This document shows positions 7,598 to 15,100 of a DNA stretch of 18,802 nucleotides, piece after piece. The DNA is from an uncultured Anaerolineales bacterium. Its GTDB lineage: Bacteria; Chloroflexota; Anaerolineae; Anaerolineales; UBA6663. The position numbers and the translations under genes were made by a program. Below the pieces are notes generated by a model. The model was not told where the DNA came from and did no database searches. It saw only the letters and a program-made list of their open reading frames with translations. Where the stretch lies: contig CALFZO010000178.1 of the NCBI GenBank assembly GCA_937952305.1, positions 1 to 18,802 on the forward strand, written 5' to 3'. Position 1 is the stretch's first letter; the number at the start of each line of letters is the position of its first letter.

Positions 7598-8032
7598 TTA
7601 CGGCCCTCCGACCGCCCCGCGCACCTGAGCCTCGCCCTGGCCGCGCAGGGTGAGTGACCCTAGCAGCGGCACAAGTTCATCCGCGCTGGCCGCCAGCTGA
7701 ACGAACACCGTCCGCCGGCCCTGGTCCACGGTGATGCCCGTCACCTGGGGGTAGATGCGCCGGCCGGCCAGGTAGCCCGAGTTCAGAGCCGCGTACTGGC
7801 CCGCGACGCCGAAGGCGGACGGCAGCAGCACGATCTCGCCGGTCGCCCGGTAGTGCTCCACGTCCACCTCCTGGGCCGCGGCCAACGCGGCCGCATCCGC
7901 GGCCTTGTACATCTCCGCCCGGGCGTAGTAGAAGCGCCCCAGGTTCACGGTCAGCGCCGTCAGCGGCACCAACAGGAAGGTCAGGAAGCCCACCCAGAGC
8001 AGGGTGGAGTAGCCGCGCCTGTCCCTGAGCAT
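7598..8032 (-). CDS. TadG-like pilus assembly protein (pseudopilin-type)
   Basis: The 144-aa protein starts with MLRDRRGYSTLLWVG, a short basic leader followed by a hydrophobic helix (about residues 11-32). It then has YYARAEMYKAADAAALAAAQ, the hallmark region after the membrane segment of TadG/TadE-type proteins that pack with pilin during Tad pilus assembly. A class III prepilin cleavage after Gly7 is plausible, but the usual Glu at +5 is Leu. The remainder is a small extracytoplasmic domain ending VRGAVGGP. The start lies 3 bp after the tadE stop, so translation is probably coupled. It is the last intact gene of the pilus locus. A mutated partial copy lies at 4010-4415. Confidence 0.8.
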   Translation of the reverse strand: MLRDRRGYSTLLWVGFLTFLLVPLTALTVNLGRFYYARAEMYKAADAAALAAAQEVDVEHYRATGEIVLLPSAFGVAGQYAALNSGYLAGRRIYPQVTGITVDQGRRTVFVQLAASADELVPLLGSLTLRGQGEAQVRGAVGGP

Positions 8033-8035
8033 GGC

Positions 8036-8443
8036 TCACCAGCCTTCAGCCCGGAACGTCGCCTCAGCCGACACCTTGAACGGCCCCTCCTGTCCGCCGC
8101 CGAAGAAGGCCATCAGCCGGCCCAAGCCCAGGTCGGGGATCTCGCCCGTGACCCGGATCTTGAGCGTGCCGCCGACCACGCCGCCGGGCGCCAGGATTTC
8201 GACGCTGGCGTTCTGGACGCCGGCGTCGGCAATGGCCGATTGGGCCGCGCCGGCGGCGATGCACGACCGGCAGCCCTGGGCCGTTGAGCCCATCCGGGCG
8301 CCGTAGTTGGCGGCGTTCTGGACGGCCTGCTGGGCGTAGATGGCCAGGCCCAGGTTCACGACCGCGACCAGGATCAGGAGCATGATCGGGATGGTGGCGG
8401 CGGCTTCGAGCACTTCGAGCGCGTGTCTGTTGCGCGAGAGCAT
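8036..8443 (-). CDS. TadE-like pseudopilin
   Basis: The 135-aa product starts at an ATG with AAGGAG about 7 bases upstream (CAAGGAGCCAGA then ATG); longer in-frame starts run into the preceding non-coding region. It opens MLSRNRHALEVLEAAATIPI, a basic leader followed by a hydrophobic helix (about 15-38), with YAQQAVQNAANYGARMGS after the membrane as in TadE proteins. If cleaved after Ala8, Glu falls at +5 as in class III prepilins, with Ala in place of the usual Gly at -1. Residues 58-61 form a CxxC motif (GCRSC), possibly a disulfide outside the cell. TadE-type proteins are processed by the prepilin peptidase and required for assembly of Flp fibres. It sits between the flp-like and tadG-like genes. 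Confidence 0.82.
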   Translation of the reverse strand: MLSRNRHALEVLEAAATIPIMLLILVAVVNLGLAIYAQQAVQNAANYGARMGSTAQGCRSCIAAGAAQSAIADAGVQNASVEILAPGGVVGGTLKIRVTGEIPDLGLGRLMAFFGGGQEGPFKVSAEATFRAEGW

Positions 8444-8511
8444 TCTGGCTCCTTGAAGCCGGCCGCCGGCAGGATGTGTACCTGTCGGCGGCCGGCCCGC
8501 TGTGAGATCGA

Positions 8512-8658
8512 TCAGCCGATGGCGCCGGCGACGCGCTGGATCCAACCAACGATCTGGTCGCCCAGGACGCTGTAGGCGGTCACGGCGACGATGATCAGCA
8601 CCACGCCGATGCCGATCCATTCGATGGTCTCCAGGGCTTTGCGGTCACGGGTCAACAT
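8512..8658 (-). CDS. flp: Flp-like pilin (48 aa)
   Basis: A short gene found by reading the minus strand between the ATPase and TadE genes. The ATG at 8658 is preceded by AAAGGA about 7 bases upstream. The product begins MLTRDRKALETIEWIGIGVV, continues LIIVAVTAYSVLGDQIVGW and ends RVAGAIG. That is a basic leader, a single hydrophobic helix and a short amphipathic tail, the size and layout of Flp/Fap pilins. The leader is almost the same as that of the TadE-like protein (ML-T/S-R-D/N-R-K/H-ALE). Cleavage after Ala8 would give Glu at +5 and Trp at +6, matching the class III E5-Y6 pattern with an aromatic swap. It is probably the main fibre subunit. The gene order TadA-Flp-TadE-TadG supports this. 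Confidence 0.8.
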   Translation of the reverse strand: MLTRDRKALETIEWIGIGVVLIIVAVTAYSVLGDQIVGWIQRVAGAIG

Positions 8659-8722
8659 GTCGGGTTCCTTTCAGTGAAAGAGATGGCAGAGTGATTGGAG
8701 TGTTTGATGGGTGGTCTTGGCG

Positions 8723-8827
8723 GAGCGGGCGGCAGGCAGTGATCAGTTGACAGTGAGCAGTGCGGTTGCCATTCATCGCCTGCTGATCACTGCAAACTGA
8801 TCACTGCTTGTCGCTCACTGCCCGCTC
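8723..8827. repeat. Fold-back repeat between tadA and the Flp-like pilin gene
   Basis: GAGCGGGC (8723-8730) pairs with GCCCGCTC (8820-8827), and GCAGTGATCAGTT (8736-8748) pairs with AACTGATCACTGC (8795-8807). CTGATCACTGC is repeated again at 8783-8793, giving an alternative partner. The arms overlap the last codons and stop of tadA (8815-8817). A transcript running from tadA into flp would form a large imperfect stem-loop here. That could end or pause transcription, or protect the abundant pilin message from decay. TGATCA is also a palindrome, so a protein-binding site is possible. Confidence 0.55.
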
Positions 8828-10227
8828 CTAAACGCCGCCCGGCGCCGCTCGATCACCGGCCGCAGGCGCTCGCGTTGGGTTTGATCCAGGGCCTGGATGA
8901 CGCGCCAATGCTCGGGCAGAGCGCTGGCCCCGTGGCTGCGCCGGCGCGCCGGCTGCCCGACACGCTCCCAGCGCCCGGCGCCCCGGTACTCCGCCAGCGA
9001 GTTGAAAGCCACGTCGCCATTCGCCAGCCCAGGGCACACCTCCACGACCGAGAACACGCGCCGCCGGCCGTCGCCGTCGAAGCCGATCTGCACCAGCCAG
9101 TCCAGGGCAGAGACGAACAGCTTGCGGGCAGCCTCGGCGCTGGTGCGGGTATCGGCTTCGAGCAGCAGGGCCATGCGCTCCACGGCCAGGGCCGGGCTCT
9201 CGGCGTGGAACGTGGACATCCCGGCGTGGTCGGACATCATGGCCCGGAACAGGCCCTGGCCGGCCAGGCCGTCGCGGACCTCGCCGACAACCAGATAATC
9301 CGGGGTCATGCGCATGGCATCGTCCACGCCGTCACGCAGCAGATAAGGCCGGAGCTCGCTGGCCGCGCTGGCCGGCCGGGCCTCCAGCGTCACGACGTGC
9401 GGGTTGTCGATCCAGATCTCCTGCGGGTCCTCGATCGTGAGCACGCGCCAGTCGACGGGCAGGAAATTGCACAGCATTGAGAGCAGGGTCGTCTTGCCGG
9501 ACGACGTCCCGCCGCAGATGAAGCCGCGCCGGCCGCCGCGCACCAGGCCGGCCAGCAGGTCGAGGGTGGGCTCATCCAGCATCCCCCACTCCAGGAGCTG
9601 CTCGGGCCGGACGGGCTCGGGCTCGAACAGCCGGACGTTGACGGACGGGAAACCGGCGCCGGGGGCGATGATGGGGTGGATGTACTTGACCCGGCCGCCG
9701 CCGGGGTTGCCGGCGGTGCGCGGCAGCTTGGCGTTGACGGACGGGTTGGCCTCGCTGGAGGCCTTGAGCTGCTGGCCGAGCAGGTTGGCGAAGACGGTCT
9801 CGACCTCGACCAGGTCGAGCTCCAGGTCGGACGCCGGCTCGAACTCGCGCCGGCCCTTGAGCTTGAGCCAGAGCACGCCGAAGGGGTCGAGCGCGATCTC
9901 GGCGATGTCCCGGCGGGCCGGCGGCAGGAGCAGGTCCAGGAAGCCCAGGCCGATCAGGCGCCGGGCGGCCTCGGCGGCCAGCTTCTGCTCCTCGACGTAG
10001 GGCAGGGCGGATAACCCCCGCCGGCGCACTGCGGCGCCGGTCAGGGCCGCGATCCGCGCCCGGACCGCCTCGCGCTCGGCCGCGCTGGGGGTGCGCAGCG
10101 TCTCGGTGCGGTACTCGGCGCTGATGGCGCGGGCGACCTCGTCCAGGATGGCCTGGCGCTGGGCGCGGTCCAGTGTGACCGCAGCCGCGCCGCCGATAAG
10201 GTCCAGCAGGGGCGATTGGGGGAGCAT
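8815..10227 (-). CDS. tadA: TadA/CpaF-family secretion ATPase
   Basis: The 470-aa protein starts at the ATG at 10227, with GGAG-poor but coupled context 8 bp after the preceding gene's stop. An open frame upstream is a shadow of that gene. Family landmarks appear in order: an N-terminal helical part, DIAEIALDPFGVLWLKLKG (about 107-125), Walker A GGTSSGKTT (about 239-247, Lys245), the Asp box region RVLTIEDPQEIWID, Walker B-type PDYLVVGEVRDG (about 309-320, Glu316), and the His box GMSTFHAES (His341). These belong to the type II/IV secretion ATPase family, TadA/CpaF branch. It would form a cytoplasmic hexamer that powers extrusion of the Flp fibre. All nucleotide-binding residues are intact, so it should be active. 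The canonical TadB and TadC membrane partners are not found next to it. Confidence 0.93.
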   Translation of the reverse strand: MLPQSPLLDLIGGAAAVTLDRAQRQAILDEVARAISAEYRTETLRTPSAAEREAVRARIAALTGAAVRRRGLSALPYVEEQKLAAEAARRLIGLGFLDLLLPPARRDIAEIALDPFGVLWLKLKGRREFEPASDLELDLVEVETVFANLLGQQLKASSEANPSVNAKLPRTAGNPGGGRVKYIHPIIAPGAGFPSVNVRLFEPEPVRPEQLLEWGMLDEPTLDLLAGLVRGGRRGFICGGTSSGKTTLLSMLCNFLPVDWRVLTIEDPQEIWIDNPHVVTLEARPASAASELRPYLLRDGVDDAMRMTPDYLVVGEVRDGLAGQGLFRAMMSDHAGMSTFHAESPALAVERMALLLEADTRTSAEAARKLFVSALDWLVQIGFDGDGRRRVFSVVEVCPGLANGDVAFNSLAEYRGAGRWERVGQPARRRSHGASALPEHWRVIQALDQTQRERLRPVIERRRAAFRSGQ

Positions 10228-10235
10228 GGCGGTTG

Positions 10236-10817
10236 TCAATCGCTGGCGCTGAAGCTGGACGCCGCCGGCGCCAGCACGCGCGGGGCGTTCACGTTGGCCT
10301 GCCACCACTGCCGGCCCGCGTGCCAGGCCGCGCCGACGGTCACCGCGTCGAGCAGACGGCGGATCAGCTCCAGGTAGCACTGGGTGATCGGCTCAGGCGC
10401 GGCGGCAGCCGCGTCATCGTCCCAGACCTCACGCATCAGCAGCGCCCAATCACTCAGTGCGCCCATCACTGCCGCCGCGCGCATCTGAGGGAAGGCTTCA
10501 TCGGCCCGCATCATCCAAAGTCCGGCGAGTTCATCCGCCAGGACGCCATACAGGTCGCTCTCGGGCGCGTGCCGATCGTACCATTCGGCCAGGCTGAGGG
10601 CCTGCCACTCCGCCAGTTGGTCGTCCAGCGGCACCGTGAACGAGGCGTTGGCGATGATCCAGCCCGTGGCGGTGAGCGCCAGACGCAGCGCGATGTCCCG
10701 GCGCTCGCGCGCGGTCAGCGTGAACGCGGGCCAGCCACCGGACGCCGGCAGGCGCCAGTCGGCATCGGCGGTTTCCAGGGCCGGCCTCCAGGCCGGCCGG
10801 GTCGTTTCAGTGCACAT
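10236..10817 (-). CDS. Unknown Tad-locus protein, 193 aa
   Basis: I do not recognise the family. Two ATGs are possible: 10829 and 10817. The second is preferred because GGAGGT lies just upstream of it (ATGGAGGTAGAGATG), so the first ATG overlaps the ribosome binding site. The product starts MCTETTRPAWRP, has no signal peptide or clear membrane segment, and is rich in Trp, Ala and Leu with predicted helices. Typical stretches are TARERRDIALRLALTATGW, LAEWQALSLAEWYDRH and ITQCYLELIRRLLDAV. It lies between the prepilin peptidase gene (24 bp upstream) and tadA (8 bp downstream), in the same direction. Its place suggests a cytoplasmic partner of the ATPase. Confidence 0.72.
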   Translation of the reverse strand: MCTETTRPAWRPALETADADWRLPASGGWPAFTLTARERRDIALRLALTATGWIIANASFTVPLDDQLAEWQALSLAEWYDRHAPESDLYGVLADELAGLWMMRADEAFPQMRAAAVMGALSDWALLMREVWDDDAAAAAPEPITQCYLELIRRLLDAVTVGAAWHAGRQWWQANVNAPRVLAPAASSFSASD

Positions 10818-10840
10818 CTCTACCTCCATGTTTTGAGCGA

Positions 10841-11476
10841 TCACACCCGGGCCAACCCACGCAGCGCGGCGTGGATGACCACGGTCAGGGCCAGCGCCGG
10901 CATCCCCGGCTGGCCGAACCTCTCCAATTCGGGCGGCTGCAGGGCGCGCAGCCGCGGCAACTTGCGGCGCTGCCAAACGCCCAGGCACAGATGAGCCACG
11001 GCCATAGCCAGCAGCAGGCCCAGCTCCGGCCAGAACAGTGCGAGCGTGATGGCCGCCAGGGCGTCCGCGCCCGCCCACCAGCCCAGCTCGTAGCCGAGCC
11101 AGAAGCCGGCGAGCGCCATTCCGCCCGGCGCGGTGTCTGGCCGCATGAGCAGCAGCAAGCCGGCCAGAGCCAGGCCGCCGGCGGCCTGGGCCGGCTGGCG
11201 CCAGCTGCTCGGCAGGCGGCCGCGTTCGCTGAGCGCGATGACGATCAGCGCGGCCAGGGTCAAAGGCCAGTCTCCTCGCCAGACCGACAGCAGGCCGGCG
11301 GCGGCGCAGGGCAGGGCCACCCAGGCGAGGTGCGGCACCGCGCGGTGGCGCATATCGTAGAGGGCCAGTGCAGTCAGCCAGATGAAGGCCGCGCCTGTGA
11401 GCAGCGTGTCCCAACCACCGTTCCCCCGCAAGAACCAGGTGGTCAGGCTCGAGGCATCTATCGAAGTTGCAGACAT
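10841..11476 (-). CDS. Type IV prepilin peptidase-like protein (A24 family, TadV/CpaA type)
   Basis: The 211-aa polytopic protein has the two aspartates expected of A24 aspartyl proteases. The first is Asp41 in YDMRHRAVPHL, matching the D-x-R-x-x-x-x-P pattern. The second is Asp138 in WWAGADALAA, in place of the usual GxGD. Both conserved glycines of that motif are alanines here (AGAD), close to the GGAD form seen in some archaeal-type peptidases. There is no N-terminal methylase domain, as in TadV/CpaA. It should cleave the leaders of the Flp-, TadE- and TadG-like precursors at the cytoplasmic face. The start ATG has a poor ribosome binding site, but TATAAA lies only 3 bases upstream, so a leaderless transcript is possible. 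A gap of about 90 bp separates it from the preceding gene. Confidence 0.82.
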   Translation of the reverse strand: MSATSIDASSLTTWFLRGNGGWDTLLTGAAFIWLTALALYDMRHRAVPHLAWVALPCAAAGLLSVWRGDWPLTLAALIVIALSERGRLPSSWRQPAQAAGGLALAGLLLLMRPDTAPGGMALAGFWLGYELGWWAGADALAAITLALFWPELGLLLAMAVAHLCLGVWQRRKLPRLRALQPPELERFGQPGMPALALTVVIHAALRGLARV

Positions 11477-11565
11477 GGATTTATACCCCGGCTTCGGCGC
11501 CAGCTTTAGTGACAGGCCTCATCATTCCCGATGCGATTCGTCTTTTCGATTCGCAAGCCGCGGCG

Positions 11566-12195
11566 CTAACGTGAATGCGGCGTGAACTCCGCCGGCTGCC
11601 GGTTGGCGACGATTGGCCTCGGTGGGTTTTGCGGACTGGAAGGCTCTCCCTGCCTGGTCAGCACGTGGAACCACAGCCGGCGCGCTTCAGACCAATCGAC
11701 GTTGAAGTGCCGGCCGGCCTGCTCGGCTTCCAGGTCAAAGGTGTCGCCGGCGTTGAGCAGCGAGCGCTCCGCGCTCACGAGCGGGCGCTGCGCGGTGAGC
11801 CAGGGGGCGCTCAAGGCCTGGGCCAGGCGACCCCGGCCCGGCTGCTGGGCGCGGCGCAGGGCGGCCGCATCGAGCGGCGCGATCACGACGCGCCGGCCGT
11901 CGCGGGCCAGCAGTTCCACGCTCCGCAGGGCGGCGTCCACGCGCTGCACGGCGATCAGCTCCAGCGGCCCGGCCAGTTCGCGCTTCAGCTGGCCGGCCGC
12001 CCAGGCCAATGGCTCAGCCACCAGGATCTCGCGGGCCTTGGCCTCGCGATGCCGGCGCAGCTGCAGCATGACCCAGTCTTCGAGTGCGGCGCGGGCCTGT
12101 TCGAGCGCCCGCGCCTGGCGCAGGTTGTACAGGGACAGGAGCGCGGCCAGCAGCAGGATGGCGGCAAGGTTCAGGAAGAGCAGGCTGTCAATCAT
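11566..12195 (-). CDS. Unknown Tad-locus membrane protein, 209 aa
   Basis: The start ATG at 12195 overlaps the end of the Ig-repeat gene by 8 bases (ATGATTGA), and GGAG lies about 8 bases upstream, so translation is coupled. The product begins MIDSLLFLNLAAILLLAALL, a single N-terminal membrane anchor. A charged helical, probably coiled-coil, segment follows (NLRQARALEQARAALEDWV, then LRRHREAKAREILVAEP), and then a mixed domain with ELIAVQRVDAALRSVELLAR and VVIAPLDAAALRRAQQPGRG. The C-terminus contains NVDWSEARRLWFHVLTRQ and ends in a Pro/Asn-rich tail. No family is recognised. The coupling to the repeat protein suggests the two act together at the membrane, and it might replace a missing assembly component. 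Confidence 0.72.
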   Translation of the reverse strand: MIDSLLFLNLAAILLLAALLSLYNLRQARALEQARAALEDWVMLQLRRHREAKAREILVAEPLAWAAGQLKRELAGPLELIAVQRVDAALRSVELLARDGRRVVIAPLDAAALRRAQQPGRGRLAQALSAPWLTAQRPLVSAERSLLNAGDTFDLEAEQAGRHFNVDWSEARRLWFHVLTRQGEPSSPQNPPRPIVANRQPAEFTPHSR

Positions 12196-15100
12196 CGAAG
12201 GCTCCAGGAAAGGGAGAGTCAGCGGGCTTGAATAGATCGGCCAGCCGGCGCAGGGCGCGCGGCCGCGGATCGACGACGTGGACCGCGCCAAAGGCCAGGG
12301 CCAGCGCCGGCAAGATGGTCAGGAGCGCCCAGGCCGGGCCGGATGTGCCGCGCTGAGTGTTGTGGGGCCGGGACCGCCGGCCTGCCGGTGGTGTGATTGG
12401 CCGGGGCGTTTGGGTCGCCAGCGGCTGCGCCGGCAGGATTGCCTGGGTCAGCGATGGCACGAACGGTGTCTCCGTGGCCGGCGGTTCGGGTGTGCTGGTG
12501 GGTGCCGGCGGCGTGGTGGGCCGGCTCGACGCGGGAGCGGGCGGCGTCAGGGTTGGTGGCCATGTCATGGCCGGCGCGAGCATGGCACTGGCGGAGGCTG
12601 TGGCCTCCAGGCCGGCGGCGTCGCGCGCGGCGGCCCAGACCGTGCAGGCCCCGGGCGGCAGGCGGCGCCCATCGGGCAAGGCGCCGTCCCATTCAACGGT
12701 GGCGCTCTCGCCGGCGAAGTCCCACCATTGGACGAGCTGCCCGTCGACCAGAATGCCGACCACGCCGCCCTGAACGCCGCTGCCGACATCGTGGGCTTGC
12801 ACATCCAGGTTCAGGGTGCCGCCCGATCGTGAAGCCGTGGTCACGGTAACGTCGGGCGGCGTCTGGTCGATCTGGATCGTCAGGGTCTGGGTGATCGCGC
12901 GGTTGCCGGCCAGGTCCTCGGCCGCGAAGTCCACGCGGTGTTGCCCCTCAGCCTCCAGCGTCAGCGCCGTCCCTGGCTGGCCGTTGAGCCACACCTGCGC
13001 GACGCCGGAGAGGTCGTCCGTGGCCGCCACGGTCACGGTCACGGCGCTGGTGAACCAGCCGGCCTCGCCGCGCGTGCCAGCGAGAGTCGCGGTCGTGGCC
13101 GGCGGCGTGCCGTCGGCATTGAAGACCAGGGTGTGGGCCGGCTCGACGTTGCCGGCCTCGTCCACGGCCTGGTAGGTGGCGGTGACGGTGCCGGCCGCAA
13201 AGAGCCGCGGGCTGGTGTAGAGCTGGCCGTCCAACAGAATGTGATCCACCCCGGACACGGCGTCTTCCGCGCTCAAGACCACGAGCACCGGGCCGAGATA
13301 CCAGCCGCCCCGGCCGGCCAGGCCGACGAGTGTGGGCGTGGTGACCGGCGGCTCGGTGTCGATGCGGAAGGCCCTGGTCTGCTCGGCTGAATCATTGCCG
13401 GCCGCATCGACGGCCGTGTAGACGAGTGTCGTCTCGCCGTCCTCGGCGAGGACGCGCGGGGCCGTATACACCGAGCCAGCCAGCGTGACCCCGGCTACGC
13501 CCGAGGCCGCGTCGACCGCGGTCACTGTGACGGTGACGGGCGAGACGTACCAGCCGTTGCGGCCGGGCGTCCCGGCCCAGTTCAGGTCCACCACCGGCGC
13601 GGTCGCGTCGATGCGGAACGTGGCGGTCCGTTCGACGCTGACATTACCGGCCGCATCCCGGCCGGCGTAGGCGACGGTCGTTTCGCCTTCGGCCTGGAAC
13701 TCGCGCGGCCCGGAATACGGCTGCCCGTCCAGGGTCAGCGCCGCCAGGCCAGATGTCGCATCAGCGCCAATCACTTCCACCGTGACCGGCCCGGTGTACC
13801 AGCCGGCCTCGCCCGCCGGCCCGGAGACGGTGGCGCTGACAACCGGGGCGGTCAGGTCCACGCGGAACACCGCCGCCTCCACCGCGCCGGCGTTGCCGGC
13901 CGCATCGCGCGCCGCAGACGTGACCGTGGTCTCGCCTTCAACGGCGTAGATCCGCGGGCCGGCGTACGGCGCGCCGTCCAGCACCAGCGCCGCGACGCCC
14001 GAGGCGGCATCGGTCGCTGAGGCGATCACCTGCACCGGCGACACGAACCAGCCGTCGGCGCCGGGTGTGCCGGCCAGGGCGAGCACCGCCTCAGGCGGGA
14101 TCGAATCGATCTTCAGTTCCGCCGCCTGCGCGGCGCTGGCGTTGCCGGCGTTGTCCCTGGCCGCATAGGTCACGGCGCTCCGGCCTTGCGTGCCGATGAC
14201 CTGCGGGCTGGAGTAGGCCGCGCCGTTCAGGGTCAGGCCGGCCAGGCCGGAGGTCGCATCGGCGCCATTGACTTCGACTGTCACCGGCCCGGTGTACCAG
14301 CCAGCGTCGCCGGCCGGACCGGTGAGAGTCAGGCTGGCCGTTGGCGGGACGGTGTCGATCTGGAACGAGGCCGCCTGCTCCGCGCTGCTCAGGCCGGCGC
14401 TGTCGCGGGCGGAGCAGGTGACGGTGGTGGCGCCCTGAGCGGCGTATGCCCGCGGGCCGCTGTAGGCCGAGCCGTCCAGGGTCACGGACGCGACGCCGGA
14501 GGCTGTGTCGCTGGCATTCACACTGACGACGACCGCCGATGTGTACCAGCCGTTGTCCCCGGGTGTGCCGGCCACGGACGCGCTCACTGCCGGCGCGGCG
14601 GTGTCGAGGCGCAGCGTGCCGGTCTGCGTCCCGCTGGCGTTGCCGGCTGCATCACTGGCGGCGTAGCTGAAGGTCCACGTCCCCTGGGCGCTGTATATGC
14701 GCGGGCCGGCGTAGGCCACGCCGTCGAGGCTCAGGCCGGCCAGCCCGGAGCCAGCGTCCGAGCCCGTGAGCGTCACCTGCACGGGCGAGATGAACCAGCC
14801 GTTTTCGCCCGGCGTCCCGCTGAGCGACGGCGAGACCGCCGGCGGGACGCTGTCGATGCGCAGGGTGCCGAACTGGAGCGGGCTCGTGTTGCCGGCCAGG
14901 TCGCGGGCCAAGAAGCTGTAGGGGGTTGCCCCCTGCGCACTGTACAACTTCGGGCCGGCATAGGCCACGCCGTCCAGGGTGATGGCGCTTACGCCGGACG
15001 TGGCGTCGGACGCGCTCACGCTCACCTGCCCCGGCCCGCGATACCAGCCGCCGAGGCCAACTGGGCCGCTCACGGACGCGTTCACCGTCGGGGCCATAGT

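Noticed and set aside
10830..11414. Long minus-strand frame extending the 193-aa protein upstream to about 392 codons
   Set aside because: The extra part overlaps the prepilin peptidase gene in another frame and reads as Arg/Pro/Ala-rich shadow sequence. A ribosome binding site and ATG mark the true start at 10817.
11530..11560. Small imperfect inverted repeat (GCGATTCG...CGATTCGC) upstream of the peptidase gene
   Set aside because: The stem is short with a central mismatch, and no T-run or operator pattern supports a function.
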